DNA of 64,000 nt, taken from assembly GCF_001887775.1 (NCBI RefSeq), contig NZ_CP015519.1, positions 3,098,001-3,162,000 on the forward strand, in the 5' to 3' direction. Position numbers and translations under genes: made by a program. This document shows, piece by piece, positions 20,297 through 30,595 of this stretch. Under the pieces are notes generated by a model, which saw nothing but the letters and a program-made list of their open reading frames with translations, had not been told where the DNA came from and ran no database searches. This DNA is from Syntrophotalea acetylenivorans (GTDB lineage: Bacteria; Desulfobacterota; Desulfuromonadia; Desulfuromonadales; Syntrophotaleaceae). How positions within the stretch are numbered: the stretch's first letter is position 1; each line of letters opens with the position of its first letter.

Positions 20297-21373
20297 ATGT
20301 TGTATCATTTGCTTTATCCGTTACATAGCGAATACTCCGTATTCTATATTTTTCGCTATATAACTTTTCGCACCATCTACGCAACCATCACGGCCCTGGT
20401 GATCTCCTTTATCCTTGGTCCCTGGTTGATTGACAAACTGTCTCGTTTGCAGATAGGCCAGAGTATCCGCAAGGTCGGTCCCGAGTCCCACTTCAAAAAG
20501 GAAGGGACGCCGACCATGGGCGGCACCCTGATACTGCTGGCCATTGTGTTGCCGACCTTGTTGTGGACCGATCTGAGCAATGTCTACGTCTGGGTTACCC
20601 TGCTGGTCACTATCGGCTTTGGTGTGGTCGGCTTTTTCGACGATTACCGCAAGGTCAGGAGCAAGAGCAGCGACGGCCTCTCGGCCAGGCAGAAGATGCT
20701 ATCCCTGACGCTGCTGGCGACGACAGCCGGCATCATCCTGTATCTCTACCCCCCCTTTCAGACGACTCTTGCGGTACCCTTTTTCAAGGGTTTACTGCCT
20801 GATTTGGGAGTGTTTTACATCCCCTTTGCGGTGTTGGTCATCGTTGGTGCGAGCAACGCCGTCAATTTAACGGACGGCCTCGACGGCCTAGCCATCGGCC
20901 CGACCATCATCGCATCCGGCACCTATCTGTTGTTTGCCTACCTGGCAGGTAACGCCCGTTTGTCGAGCTATTTACAGATCAGTTCAGTGCAGGGAGCTGG
21001 TGAGTTGGCCGTGTTGTGCGGAGCCATGGTCGGTGCCGGGCTGGGGTTCCTCTGGTTCAATACCTATCCGGCCCAGGTGTTCATGGGGGATGTCGGCAGC
21101 CTGTCCCTCGGTGGGGCGCTGGGCACTATCGCCGTGATTACCAAGCAGGAGATCGTGTTGGTCATCGTCGGCGGAATCTTTGTTGTAGAGGCCCTGTCGG
21201 TGATCTTTCAAGTTACGTCTTTCCGGCTTTACGGCCGACGGATCTTTCGCATGGCGCCTCTGCATCATCATTTTGAACTCAAGGGGTGGGCGGAGCCGAA
21301 GATTATCGTTCGGTTCTGGATCATCAGCATCATTCTGGCTTTGGTCGCCCTGTCGACCCTGAAGCTGAGGTAG
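20297..21373 (+). CDS. mraY: Phospho-MurNAc-pentapeptide translocase
   Basis: The 358-residue integral membrane enzyme of about ten helices transfers phospho-MurNAc-pentapeptide to undecaprenyl phosphate, forming lipid I. Conserved motifs are [14 protein letters not shown] with the paired Asp, [10 protein letters not shown], and the [11 protein letters not shown] cytoplasmic loop near the end. An AGGAG site precedes the ATG. Spacing to murF is 68 bases, the widest gap in this part of the cluster, but no terminator is seen. Confidence 0.97.
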   Translation: MLYHLLYPLHSEYSVFYIFRYITFRTIYATITALVISFILGPWLIDKLSRLQIGQSIRKVGPESHFKKEGTPTMGGTLILLAIVLPTLLWTDLSNVYVWVTLLVTIGFGVVGFFDDYRKVRSKSSDGLSARQKMLSLTLLATTAGIILYLYPPFQTTLAVPFFKGLLPDLGVFYIPFAVLVIVGASNAVNLTDGLDGLAIGPTIIASGTYLLFAYLAGNARLSSYLQISSVQGAGELAVLCGAMVGAGLGFLWFNTYPAQVFMGDVGSLSLGGALGTIAVITKQEIVLVIVGGIFVVEALSVIFQVTSFRLYGRRIFRMAPLHHHFELKGWAEPKIIVRFWIISIILALVALSTLKLR

Positions 21374-21430
21374 ATATAGAAATTTACTGTGGATTGAAAA
21401 CGATCGGTTTTGGGTTTGTAACGAGGTAGC

Positions 21431-22786
21431 ATGGCAGCATACGATGGACAACAGGTAGTGGTGGTAGGAGCTGGCCGGACAGGGCTGGCGCTGACGGCGT
21501 TTTTCTTAGGCCGTGGCGCTCGCGTGGTTCTGTCCGATAGCCGCAGTGCCGCCGACCGTCCAGAGTTGGCCGCCCTGGCGGCCCGGGGAGTCACCCTGGA
21601 TTGCGGCGGCCACAACCCGGAACTGTTCGTCGCTGCCGACCTGATAGCCATCAGCCCCGGGGTGCCCTTGACTTTGCCGGCAATTGTCGCCGCGAGGCAG
21701 CAGGGGGTACCGGTGCTGGGCGAGATCGAAATTGCCTGTCGCGAGCTGACCGCGCCCCTGGTGGCTGTTACCGGTACCAACGGAAAATCGACCACAACCT
21801 GCCTGTTGGGAGAAGTCTTTCATTCCTGGGGCAAGAAGAGTTTCGTTGGCGGCAACCTCGGTACCCCTCTCATCGAAGCGGTGGATGAGCAGTGGGACTG
21901 GTTGCTGGCGGAGCTCTCTTCCTTCCAGCTTGAAGCGATCGATACCTTTCGCCCCCGATACGGCTTGCTTCTCAATCTCAGCCCCGATCATCTCGACCGC
22001 TATCCCGATATGGCCGCCTACCTAGCCGCTAAGCAGCAGCTGTTTCTTAACATGGCCGATGGCGATGTGGCGGTACTTAACGGCGATGACCCTCAGGTGT
22101 TGGCTCTGGCCGAGTCAGCGCCCTGTCGCAAGGTGCTGTTTTCCTCCAGCAGTCAGCTCGATGAAGGCATGAGTCTGGTCGGGGGAGAACTGGTGTGGCG
22201 CTGGGCCGGTCAAGAAACCCGATTTTCTGCCGGTCAGTTGCAGTTGTGCGGCAGCCATAATCTGGAAAACGTGATGGCTGCCCTGATTCCCCCCTTGCTG
22301 GAGGGGTGCCCGGCAGAGATCGCCTGGGCGGCCGTGTGTGCCTTTGGCGGCCTGGAGCATCGCATGGTGCGGGTAAGGGAACTGGACGGCGTGGTCTGGT
22401 ACAACGATTCCAAGGGGACCAATGTCGGCAGTGTGGTCAAGAGCCTGGCCGGATTGGAAGCACCGGTGACTTTGATCGCCGGAGGACGGGATAAGGGTGG
22501 CGATTACGCTCCCCTGGCCGAAGCAGCAGCCGGCAAAGTCGCCTTGTCCATTCTTATTGGCGAAGCGGCGGAACGCCTGGAAAAGTCCTTCCAGGGCAAA
22601 GTTATCACTCAGCGTGCAGCCACCCTGGAAGAGGCAGTGCTTCTTGCGCATCAAATGACTCCCTGCGGTGGTTCGGTATTGCTTTCCCCGGCCTGTTCTA
22701 GTTTCGATATGTTCAGCTCATATACCGAACGGGGCGAGGCCTTCGTTAAAGCGGTCAACCAGTTGCCTGCGAAAGGGGAGGGTTGA
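21431..22786 (+). CDS. murD: UDP-MurNAc-L-alanine--D-glutamate ligase
   Basis: The 451-residue Mur ligase adds D-Glu to UDP-MurNAc-L-Ala. The N-terminal Rossmann-like domain has GAGRTG, the ATP loop is GTNGKST, and ELSSFQLE and NLSPDHLDRY are typical MurD motifs. WYNDSKGTN and LSPACSSFDMF mark the C-terminal domain. Its stop is four bases before ftsW. Confidence 0.96.
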   Translation: MAAYDGQQVVVVGAGRTGLALTAFFLGRGARVVLSDSRSAADRPELAALAARGVTLDCGGHNPELFVAADLIAISPGVPLTLPAIVAARQQGVPVLGEIEIACRELTAPLVAVTGTNGKSTTTCLLGEVFHSWGKKSFVGGNLGTPLIEAVDEQWDWLLAELSSFQLEAIDTFRPRYGLLLNLSPDHLDRYPDMAAYLAAKQQLFLNMADGDVAVLNGDDPQVLALAESAPCRKVLFSSSSQLDEGMSLVGGELVWRWAGQETRFSAGQLQLCGSHNLENVMAALIPPLLEGCPAEIAWAAVCAFGGLEHRMVRVRELDGVVWYNDSKGTNVGSVVKSLAGLEAPVTLIAGGRDKGGDYAPLAEAAAGKVALSILIGEAAERLEKSFQGKVITQRAATLEEAVLLAHQMTPCGGSVLLSPACSSFDMFSSYTERGEAFVKAVNQLPAKGEG

Positions 22787-22789
22787 GCC

Positions 22790-23896
22790 ATGACCTTGCA
22801 ACGGGGCTACGATCATACCATCCTGGTGCTGGCGGTGGCGTTGACCTGTTTCGGCCTGGTTATGGTCTATTCATCTTCTTCGGTGATGGCGGTGGGGAAA
22901 TATCAGGACGGGTTTCATTTTCTCAAGCGCCAGGGGATCTTTGCCCTGGCCGGTCTTGTTCTGCTGGCCGGGTTTATGCGTTTTGATTACCACCGGTGGC
23001 GCAAACTGGCGGTTCCGGGGCTGATTTGCAGCGCTCTCGCCCTGATTCTGGTATTGGTGCCCGGTGTCGGGGCCCAGGTCAACGGTGCCTGTCGGTGGAT
23101 TCGGTTGCCAGGGTTCAATTTTCAGCCGGCCGAAGCGGTAAAACTGGCGATGGTCGTTTACGTCGCTCATTCCCTGGCCAAGAAACAGGATAAGGTCAAG
23201 ACCTTTAAACTCGGCATTCTGCCCTATATGATCGTGCTATCGCTGTTGCTCGGCTTGTTACTGCTGCAGCCCGATCTTGGCAGCGCCTTGACTCTGGCGA
23301 TCGTCGCCGGGTTGATGTTGCTGGCTGCCGGAACACGCATCAGTCACCTGCTCTATATTGTCCTGCTTTCACTGCCTTTTCTTTACTATGCAGTATGGCA
23401 CGTAGCCTACCGGCGGCGGCGGATCATGGCCTTCCTCGATCCCTGGCAAGATCCGACGGACACGGGTTTTCAGATTATTCAGAGCCTGATTGCTTTTGGT
23501 ACTGGCGGTTTTTTCGGCAACGGTCTGGGCGAAGGAAAGCAGAAACTCTATTATTTGCCCGAAGCCCACACCGATTTCATCTTTTCGGTGGTCGGCGAAG
23601 AACTTGGCTTTGCCGGTGTGCTGGTAATTACCGCCATGTTTCTGATGTTGGTGCTGCGGGGCTTGCGCACTGCCCTGCAGGCACCGGATGATTTTGGCCG
23701 GCACCTGGCCTTCGGTATTACGACCCTGCTTGGGTTGGAGGCCTTTATCAATATCGCCGTGGTCATGGGTCTGTTGCCGACGAAGGGACTGGCGCTGCCC
23801 TTTGTTTCCTACGGGGGCACCAGCTTGTTGGTGACCATGGTGGCGGTGGGCATATTGCTGAATGTTTCCAGCCAGACCAAGGAGGGGACGCCATGA
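22790..23896 (+). CDS. ftsW: Lipid II polymerase FtsW
   Basis: The 368-residue SEDS-family glycosyltransferase has about ten membrane helices and polymerises septal glycan strands with FtsI. Conserved motifs are VMVYSSSS in helix 1, GARRW-like NGACRWIRLPGFNFQPAE, KLYYLPEAHTDFIFSVVGEELG and the C-terminal LPFVSYGGTSL. The rod-shape homologue RodA is excluded by location and by this signature. The stop overlaps the murG start (ATGA). Confidence 0.95.
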   Translation: MTLQRGYDHTILVLAVALTCFGLVMVYSSSSVMAVGKYQDGFHFLKRQGIFALAGLVLLAGFMRFDYHRWRKLAVPGLICSALALILVLVPGVGAQVNGACRWIRLPGFNFQPAEAVKLAMVVYVAHSLAKKQDKVKTFKLGILPYMIVLSLLLGLLLLQPDLGSALTLAIVAGLMLLAAGTRISHLLYIVLLSLPFLYYAVWHVAYRRRRIMAFLDPWQDPTDTGFQIIQSLIAFGTGGFFGNGLGEGKQKLYYLPEAHTDFIFSVVGEELGFAGVLVITAMFLMLVLRGLRTALQAPDDFGRHLAFGITTLLGLEAFINIAVVMGLLPTKGLALPFVSYGGTSLLVTMVAVGILLNVSSQTKEGTP

Positions 23897-24975
23897 AATT
23901 ATTATTGGCGGGGGGCGGCACTGGCGGTCATCTTTTCCCGGCCGTGGCCTTGGCTCAAAAATTACTGGCTAGCGACGCCGAAGCTCAGGTGTTGTTTGTC
24001 GGCACCAAACGGGGTATCGAAGCGCGGGTTCTGCCGGAACTTGGCCTGCCACTGGAAACGGTCAACATCCGCGGTCTGGTCGGACAGGGTGTCTGGGGCA
24101 AACTGCGGCTTGTGCCGCAACTGGCAAATAGTATTCGCCAGGCGTCGCGCATCCTTGACCGCTTTAAACCCGATGTGGTACTCGGGGTGGGCGGTTATGC
24201 CTCAGGACCGGCTTTGTTGGCGGCTCGTTTAAAAGGCATCCCTTGTGTGATTCATGAACAGAATGCCTGGCCGGGACTGACCAACCGGTTGCTGGCTCGT
24301 TGGGCCGAGAGGGTCTGCCTGTCCTTCAGCGAGGCGGATCGGGCCTTTAATCGCGGACGCACCATATTGACCGGTAATCCGCTGCGCAACGGTATGGAAG
24401 ATTGCCCTCCCTTGCCGTCGAATGAGCTGACCCTGCTGGTATTCGGTGGCAGTCGTGGTGCACGGGCCATTAACCGGGCGATGGTCGGTGCCTTGCCCCA
24501 TCTCGAAGAATTTCGGGGTCGTTTGCGGATTCAACATCAGACCGGGGCTGCCGATCTGCAAGAGACACAGGAAGGCTACAGTCAGGCTGGTTGGGATGAC
24601 GCCGAGGTGGTGCCCTTTATTAACGACATGGCCGCGGCCTATGCGAAAGCCCACCTGGTGATCTGCCGGGCCGGGGCGACCACTCTCGCCGAGCTGACCG
24701 TCTGCGGCCGGCCCTCAATTTTGATTCCCTATCCCTTTGCGGCCGCCGATCATCAGACCGCCAATGCACGCATGTTGAGCAGTAAGGGGGCGGGGTTGAT
24801 GTTGCCTCAGTCGGAAATGACCAGCGACTGTCTGGCGCGAATGGTCAGCGACCTGTTGCAGGACCGGTCACGATTGAACTCAATGGCCGGTGTGGCCCGA
24901 TCCCTGGCCAAGCGGGGAGCCGCCGAGCTGATTTTGGATGAATGCCGCCGCCTTGCCGAAGCTGCGCAACGGTAG
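23893..24975 (+). CDS. murG: Lipid II synthase MurG
   Basis: The 360-residue peripheral membrane GT28 glycosyltransferase adds GlcNAc to lipid I to give lipid II. It has the G-loop GGGTGGHLFPA at the N-terminus, VLGVGGYASGP, HEQNAWPGLTNR, and the nucleotide-sugar site GGSRGARAIN and CRAGATTLAE. The gene starts inside the ftsW stop and lies 24 bases before murC. Confidence 0.97.
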   Translation: MKLLLAGGGTGGHLFPAVALAQKLLASDAEAQVLFVGTKRGIEARVLPELGLPLETVNIRGLVGQGVWGKLRLVPQLANSIRQASRILDRFKPDVVLGVGGYASGPALLAARLKGIPCVIHEQNAWPGLTNRLLARWAERVCLSFSEADRAFNRGRTILTGNPLRNGMEDCPPLPSNELTLLVFGGSRGARAINRAMVGALPHLEEFRGRLRIQHQTGAADLQETQEGYSQAGWDDAEVVPFINDMAAAYAKAHLVICRAGATTLAELTVCGRPSILIPYPFAAADHQTANARMLSSKGAGLMLPQSEMTSDCLARMVSDLLQDRSRLNSMAGVARSLAKRGAAELILDECRRLAEAAQR

Positions 24976-24999
24976 CGTTAAGAAAAGAATAGGTAATTT

Positions 25000-26382
25000 A
25001 TGTACGGTAAAATTCGCAAAATACATTTTGTGGGCATCGGTGGAATCGGCATGAGCGGTATTGCGGAAGTCCTGCTCAATCTCGGCTACCGGGTCTCCGG
25101 TTCCGATTTGCGGGAATCTGAAATTACCTGCCGGCTGATCGAGCTGGGTGGCGAAATCTGCTACGGCCATTCTGCGGAGAACTTGCAGGAAGTCGATGTG
25201 GTGGTGACATCGACGGCGGTCAAAGCCGATAACCCTGAAGTTCTGGAAGCCCATCGCCTGTTGGTGCCGGTTATTCCCAGGGCCGAGATGTTGGCTGAGT
25301 TGATGCGCATGAAATACGGTATTGCCGTGGCGGGCACCCACGGTAAAACGACCACTACCAGCATGGTGGCCACCGTCCTGTCCCACGGCGGCATTGATCC
25401 TACGGTCGTCATCGGAGGCCGCCTCGACTCCATCGGTTCCAACGCCAAACTCGGTCAGGGTAAATTCCTGGTCGCCGAGGCGGACGAATCGGACGGTTCC
25501 TTCATGAAACTGTCCCCGACCATTGCGGTGGTTACCAATGTCGATGCCGATCATCTCGATTTTTATCGGGACCTGGACCAGATCAAGGAGACCTTCAGCG
25601 AGTTTATCAATAAGGTTCCCTTTTTCGGTGTGGCAGTATTGTGCCTCGACGATGCAAATATTCAGAGTATGATTCCGCAGGTGCAAAAGCGCTTCGTCAC
25701 CTACGGTCTATCCACCCAGGCCGATTTCAACGCGATCGATATCGAGCACCGGGAGGAACGGACCTCTTTTACCGTTTGCTATCAGGGAGAGCGTCTGGGG
25801 CGCCTGTCCATGCGCATGCCGGGGCAGCATAACGTGCTCAACGCTCTGGCGGCCGTAGCTGTAGCTCGCGAGCTGGAGATCCCCTTCGCCACCATCGCCG
25901 AGGCTTTTCATGATTTTTGCGGGGTGCAGCGCCGCTTCCAGTGCAAGTATCAGCGGAACGATATCATGGTGGTCGACGATTACGGACACCATCCCGCCGA
26001 GGTCCGCGTCACGCTGGCGGCAGCCCGGGCCGGTTGGGACCGTCGGGTGGTAGCGGTTTTTCAACCCCATCGTCACAGCCGCACGGCGGCACTGTTTGAC
26101 GACTTTGTGACCGCCTTCTACCAGGCAGATCACCTGGTGGTGATGGACATCTATGCCGCCGGGGAAGAGGCCATAGAAGGTGTCAGCGCTCAGCGCTTGG
26201 CAGAAGAAATTCATGGTCATGGCCATAAAGAGGTTCATTACGTCGCCACGGCTGAAGAGGTGGCGGCCCATCTGCAAAGTACGGTACAGGAGGGTGACCT
26301 GGTTATTACCCTCGGCGCCGGCAATGTCTGGCAGGTAGGCGAAAGTCTGATCGAGTATCTGCGACGGGATGACAGTGTCTGA
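25000..26382 (+). CDS. murC: UDP-MurNAc--L-alanine ligase
   Basis: The 460-residue first Mur ligase adds L-Ala to UDP-MurNAc. The N-terminal domain has the loop [12 protein letters not shown], the ATP site is GTHGKTTTT, and EADESDGSF and [10 protein letters not shown] are MurC motifs. The last 14 bases overlap murB, giving tight coupling of the two enzymes that act around UDP-MurNAc. Confidence 0.97.
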   Translation: MYGKIRKIHFVGIGGIGMSGIAEVLLNLGYRVSGSDLRESEITCRLIELGGEICYGHSAENLQEVDVVVTSTAVKADNPEVLEAHRLLVPVIPRAEMLAELMRMKYGIAVAGTHGKTTTTSMVATVLSHGGIDPTVVIGGRLDSIGSNAKLGQGKFLVAEADESDGSFMKLSPTIAVVTNVDADHLDFYRDLDQIKETFSEFINKVPFFGVAVLCLDDANIQSMIPQVQKRFVTYGLSTQADFNAIDIEHREERTSFTVCYQGERLGRLSMRMPGQHNVLNALAAVAVARELEIPFATIAEAFHDFCGVQRRFQCKYQRNDIMVVDDYGHHPAEVRVTLAAARAGWDRRVVAVFQPHRHSRTAALFDDFVTAFYQADHLVVMDIYAAGEEAIEGVSAQRLAEEIHGHGHKEVHYVATAEEVAAHLQSTVQEGDLVITLGAGNVWQVGESLIEYLRRDDSV

Positions 26383-27277
26383 GTCCATTGTAAAAGAGCT
26401 ACGCGCCGCCCTTCGTGGCGATGTGCTGACCTCCGAGCCGATGAGTCGCCATACCACCTGGCGCATCGGCGGCCCGGCCGATCTCTTTGTGCAGCCGCAA
26501 GATCGGGACGATCTGCTGACTGCTTTGAAAATTTTGCAGCAAGCGCAGTTGCCCTGGCAGGTCATCGGCAACGGCAGCAACATGCTGGTGGGCGATGGCG
26601 GTATCCGCGGCGCAGTTATCCATATGGGCCGACTCGATCGCTACGATTTTTCTGCAGCACCACTGGTTACCGCCGAAGGCGGGCTACGCCTCATGACCCT
26701 GGTCCGAGAAGCCTGCAAATCAGGACTTGGCGGACTGGAGCAGTTGGCCGGCATTCCCGGCACCCTGGGTGGCTCGGTAGCGATGAATGCCGGTGCGGGG
26801 CAGCAGGATCTCGGCCGGTTGGTGCGCACGGTGGTGCTCGCCGGCGCCGATGGCGAGGAACAATGGACTGCCGAGCAACTGCGTTTTGCTTACCGCAGCA
26901 CCAATCTTCCCGCCGGACGGGTGGTGGTTGCCGTCCAGCTCAAGTTGGTAAGTGCCGAAGCCGAGTCTCTGCAAGAGGAAGTAAAACAACGGTTATTGCA
27001 GCGACGCCGTTCGCAGGGGGTCGGTCGGCCCAACGCAGGATCGGTTTTTAAAAATCCTCCGGGAGAACAAGCCTGGAAACTCATCGACCGGGCCGGTATG
27101 CGGGGCGCTGTCGTTGGCGGAGCCCGGGTTTCAGAGCGGCACAGCAATTTTATCGTCAATGGCGGATCGGCCAGAGCTGCCGACGTGCTGACGCTGATGG
27201 AGCAGATACAGGATCGGGTCTACCGGCAAAGCGGCATCAACCTGGAGCCAGAGGTTCGCATTGTCGGTGAACTATGA
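26369..27277 (+). CDS. murB: UDP-N-acetylenolpyruvoylglucosamine reductase
   Basis: The 302-residue FAD-dependent oxidoreductase reduces UDP-GlcNAc-enolpyruvate to UDP-MurNAc. [26 protein letters not shown] and [16 protein letters not shown] form the FAD-binding region. [10 protein letters not shown] and the final VRIVGE contribute the active site. The length fits the type II (Gram-positive-like) MurB seen in many deltaproteobacteria. The gene is followed by a dispersed repeat rather than directly by ddl. Confidence 0.96.
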   Translation: MTVSESIVKELRAALRGDVLTSEPMSRHTTWRIGGPADLFVQPQDRDDLLTALKILQQAQLPWQVIGNGSNMLVGDGGIRGAVIHMGRLDRYDFSAAPLVTAEGGLRLMTLVREACKSGLGGLEQLAGIPGTLGGSVAMNAGAGQQDLGRLVRTVVLAGADGEEQWTAEQLRFAYRSTNLPAGRVVVAVQLKLVSAEAESLQEEVKQRLLQRRRSQGVGRPNAGSVFKNPPGEQAWKLIDRAGMRGAVVGGARVSERHSNFIVNGGSARAADVLTLMEQIQDRVYRQSGINLEPEVRIVGEL

Positions 27278-27395
27278 TGGCGTCGCAAAAAGTCCGCCCT
27301 ACGGCGTTACGGTAGTTTTTCAGGACCTCGACATACTATGAGGTATGCCTTCGCCCCTGAAAAACCACCGGGCCTTGTAGGACGAAAATTTTGCT
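27278..27395. repeat. Dispersed structured repeat, family C (copy 1), inside the dcw cluster
   Basis: About 118 bases from GGCGTCGCAAAAAGTCCGC to GACGAAAATTTTGC match an inverted copy at 38279-38396. An internal hairpin pairs TTTTTCAGG with CCTGAAAAA and CATAC with GTATG (27316-27364). The element starts directly after the murB stop. Confidence 0.85.
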
Positions 27396-27437
27396 TAGCT
27401 ATCTGTGAAGGTGTCAACTAATAAAACGTTAAATCGA

Positions 27438-27455
27438 GCTGCCGGTTACGGCAGC
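27438..27455 (+). repeat. Short perfect hairpin in the ddl leader
   Basis: GCTGCCG and CGGCAGC form a 7-base-pair stem with a GTTA loop, 19 bases before the ddl ATG. It is not followed by a T tract. It may mark the end of the repeat insertion or influence ddl translation. Confidence 0.5.
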
Positions 27456-27473
27456 GGAAAGCGATAGATAGGA

Positions 27474-28400
27474 ATGATCGGCGACACTCCGAGAGAAAAA
27501 CCGATAGCGGTACTGATGGGTGGCCTTTCGGCGGAAAGGGACGTGTCCCTGCGGACTGGCGAAGCAGTTCTTCAATCCCTGAAAAGGTTGGGCTATGCCG
27601 CTTTTGCTATCGACGCCGGTCGCGATCTGCCGAGTCGCTTGACCTGGCAGCAGGCTTCAAAGGTCTTTATCGCTTTGCACGGGCGTTACGGTGAGGACGG
27701 TACGGTTCAGGGCCTGCTGGAAATCATGCAACTGCCTTACACGGGCAGCGGGGTGCTGGCGTCGAGCATGGCCATGGACAAGGTTGTGACCAAGAAGTTG
27801 CTGGTCTATCATAACCAGCCGACCCCGGCTTTTGTCGAATGTACGGCTGCCGATCTTGTGCAAGGCCCGTTGGCCGAATGCCCGCCACTGCCAGTAGTGG
27901 TCAAGCCGGCCCGGGAAGGTTCGACAATCGGTATCAGCCTGGTGCGCAAAGAAGAAGAACTTCAGCCCGCATTGGAAGAAGCCTTGCGCCATGACGAATT
28001 GGTGTTGGTTGAACAATTTATCGCCGGCCGGGAAGTGACGGTCGGTGTGCTCGACGGTGAAGCCTTGCCGATAATCGAGGTGGTGCCCGAAGGTGGGTTT
28101 TATGATTATCAAGCCAAGTACACCGCAGGCCGCACCGAATATCTGTTGCCGGCGCCGTTGGAATCGGAACTCTATGCCAATCTGCAACAAGCCGCGGTAG
28201 AGGTCTTCAATATTCTGGGGTGTTCCGGCGCAGCCCGCATCGATTTTATGATTCGCGACGATAAATTCTTTTGTCTCGAAGCCAATACCATTCCCGGCAT
28301 GACCGAAACCAGCTTGCTGCCGAAGGCCGCCGCTGCCGCCGGCATTTCCTTCGATCAGTTGGTCGAACGGATTCTGGCGGGAGCCGGAATCAATAAATAG
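27474..28400 (+). CDS. ddl: D-alanine--D-alanine ligase
   Basis: The 308-residue ATP-grasp enzyme makes the D-Ala-D-Ala dipeptide used by MurF. Motifs are MGGLSAERDVSLRTG at the N-terminus, HGRYGEDGTVQG, VVKPAREGSTIG for ATP binding and CLEANTIPGMTETSL at the metal site. The ATG follows a TAGGA site. A repeat and about 200 non-coding bases separate it from murB, so it could have its own transcript start. Confidence 0.96.
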   Translation: MIGDTPREKPIAVLMGGLSAERDVSLRTGEAVLQSLKRLGYAAFAIDAGRDLPSRLTWQQASKVFIALHGRYGEDGTVQGLLEIMQLPYTGSGVLASSMAMDKVVTKKLLVYHNQPTPAFVECTAADLVQGPLAECPPLPVVVKPAREGSTIGISLVRKEEELQPALEEALRHDELVLVEQFIAGREVTVGVLDGEALPIIEVVPEGGFYDYQAKYTAGRTEYLLPAPLESELYANLQQAAVEVFNILGCSGAARIDFMIRDDKFFCLEANTIPGMTETSLLPKAAAAAGISFDQLVERILAGAGINK

Positions 28401-28408
28401 GGGATAGC

Positions 28409-29245
28409 GTGCGAAGCCTCAAACAGCCCAGGTCGGTTCGTAGAAACCGGCTGAAAAAACAGAAAAAGCCCTTGCCCTGGAAACAACTGCTGGCCCGCTT
28501 GTTCAGGGTCACGGTCTTCTGTGGCAGTGCGGCCTTTCTTCTGTTCGGCGCGGTGCTGATTGGAAGGCTGCTGCTGGTCTCCGGCTACTTCGCAGTGACA
28601 TCTGTGCGTGTCGAGAATAGCCAGCGCCTCAAGCAGGAGGAAGTATTGGCTCTGTCGGATATCGAACAGGGCAGCAATATTTTCGACCTCGACCTCAATA
28701 TGATCGGCGCCAAGATCGAAGAAAACCCCTGGGTCGCCAGTGCACGAGTGGAACGGGTTTTTCCTAATGAAGTGACGATTCGTATCCAAGAGCGACAGCC
28801 TCAAGCCATTGTTCGCCTCGGATACCTCTATTATGTTGATATTGACGGTGAAATCTTTAAAATGCTTGATGCTGGCGACCGTCTCGATTACCCTCTGATA
28901 TCCGGGATCGATCGGCAGTTGCTGTTGGATAACCCGGAACAGGCTCGTGAGTTGCTTCTGGGGGCTTTGGGGCTGCTGGATGAACTTTCGGAGCGCCGGG
29001 TATTCAGTCTGGATCAGGTGTCGGAACTGAGGGTTACGGCACAGGAGGGTATTACCCTCTATACTTATCGGGGCGGAGTGCCGGTGCGTTTCGGTCATAA
29101 CGGTTATAGCACTAAACTCGATCGCCTGGAGCGCATCTATCGTGAGTTGCGGCCCCGGCTCGCTTCCATCGATTATATCGATCTGAATGTTGTCGAACGC
29201 GTTATTGTCAAGCTCGAGAGCCATCGCAATCGCGGCCGGGGCTAA
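28409..29245 (+). CDS. ftsQ: Cell division protein FtsQ
   Basis: The 278-residue bitopic membrane protein has a basic cytoplasmic tail of about 35 residues, one membrane helix (about 36-58) and a periplasmic POTRA domain (FAVTSVRVENSQRL ... NPWVASARVERVFPNEVTI), then a beta domain. FtsQ links FtsL/FtsB to the divisome. The start is a GTG at 28409 after AGGGGAT; no ATG is available nearby. It lies eight bases after ddl and 23 before ftsA, the usual order. Confidence 0.93.
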   Translation: MRSLKQPRSVRRNRLKKQKKPLPWKQLLARLFRVTVFCGSAAFLLFGAVLIGRLLLVSGYFAVTSVRVENSQRLKQEEVLALSDIEQGSNIFDLDLNMIGAKIEENPWVASARVERVFPNEVTIRIQERQPQAIVRLGYLYYVDIDGEIFKMLDAGDRLDYPLISGIDRQLLLDNPEQARELLLGALGLLDELSERRVFSLDQVSELRVTAQEGITLYTYRGGVPVRFGHNGYSTKLDRLERIYRELRPRLASIDYIDLNVVERVIVKLESHRNRGRG

Positions 29246-29268
29246 GTTACCAAGGGGGAAGGCACACC

Positions 29269-30498
29269 ATGAGCAATCACAAGGAGAACCTGATCGTCGG
29301 GCTCGATATCGGTACGACCAAAATCTGTGCGATCGTCGGCAATCTGACCGACGAGGGGCTTGATATTGTCGGCATCGGTACAAGCCCTTCCCGGGGGCTG
29401 CGAAAAGGTGTGGTAATTAATATCGAGAGCACCGTCGAGTCGATTCATAAGGCTCTGCAGGAAGCGGAGCTGATGGCCGGCTGCGAAATCAAGTCGGTCT
29501 TTGCCGGTATCGCCGGCGGGCATATCAAAGGATTTAATTCCCAGGGCGTGATCGCGATTAAAAACCGCGAGGTCACCAAGGAAGATATCGACCGGGTCAT
29601 CGATGCGGCCAAAGCTTTGGCCATCCCTATGGACCGGGAAGTGATTCATGTGCTGCCACAGGAATTTATCATCGATGATCAGGACGGCATCAAGGAGCCC
29701 CTCGGAATGAGCGGTGTGCGCCTTGAGGCCAAAGTCCATATCGTCACCGGCGCGGTGGCCAGTGCACAGAATATCGTCAAGAGTTGCAATCGGGCCAACG
29801 TCAACGTAGCCGATATCGTTCTTGAGCAGTTGGCCTCCTCCGAGTCGGTGTTGTCCGCCGACGAAAAGGAGCTCGGGGTCGCCATGGTCGATATCGGCGG
29901 CGGTACCACCGATATTGCCATTTACCTCGATGGTGCCATCAAACACACCTCGGTATTGTCCCTGGGCGGCAACCATCTGACCAACGATATCGCTGTCGGC
30001 CTGCGGACCCCCATGGCCGAAGCGGAAAAGATCAAACAGCAGTACGGTTGTTGCTTGACCTCCATGGTGGGCAAGGATGAAAGCATCGAAGTGCCTTCCG
30101 TGGGCGGTCGTGAACCGCGGGTCCTTTCGCGCCAACTGCTGGCAGAGATTCTCGAACCCCGGGTGGAAGAAATCTTCACCCTGGTCAATCGGGAGATCAT
30201 TCGCAGCGGTTACGAAGATTTTATCGCCTCCGGCGTGGTGATCACCGGCGGTACCTCGATTCTGCCGGGAATGCCGGAAATGGCCGAGCAGATTTTCAAC
30301 TTGCCGGTTCGGCGTGGTGTGCCCCAGGGGATCGGCGGCCTGACCGACGTGGTCAATTCACCCATATACGCTACCGGTGTCGGCCTGGTCAAATACGGCA
30401 GCCGCAACCTCAAGGCCCACAAGTTCATGATCGGCCAGGACAATGTATTCGATAAAGTAGTGCGGCGCATGAAGGAATGGCTGCACGAATTCTTTTGA
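29269..30498 (+). CDS. ftsA: Cell division protein FtsA
   Basis: The 409-residue actin-like ATPase anchors FtsZ filaments to the membrane. The phosphate-1 loop LDIGTTKICAIVG, the phosphate-2 region MVDIGGGTTDIAIY and the adenosine motif TGGTSILPGM are visible. The C-terminus ends in a likely amphipathic membrane-targeting helix (VVRRMKEWLHEFF). A GGGGGAAGGC-like site precedes the ATG. Confidence 0.96.
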   Translation: MSNHKENLIVGLDIGTTKICAIVGNLTDEGLDIVGIGTSPSRGLRKGVVINIESTVESIHKALQEAELMAGCEIKSVFAGIAGGHIKGFNSQGVIAIKNREVTKEDIDRVIDAAKALAIPMDREVIHVLPQEFIIDDQDGIKEPLGMSGVRLEAKVHIVTGAVASAQNIVKSCNRANVNVADIVLEQLASSESVLSADEKELGVAMVDIGGGTTDIAIYLDGAIKHTSVLSLGGNHLTNDIAVGLRTPMAEAEKIKQQYGCCLTSMVGKDESIEVPSVGGREPRVLSRQLLAEILEPRVEEIFTLVNREIIRSGYEDFIASGVVITGGTSILPGMPEMAEQIFNLPVRRGVPQGIGGLTDVVNSPIYATGVGLVKYGSRNLKAHKFMIGQDNVFDKVVRRMKEWLHEFF

Positions 30499-30595
30499 TA
30501 AGAACAAGGTTTTTGCGAGTGCAGTAAGTTTGTAACATCAACAGACGCTGAAGGTTACGGAGAAACATTCGGCGTCCGCAGAGAGGGAGGGAGTC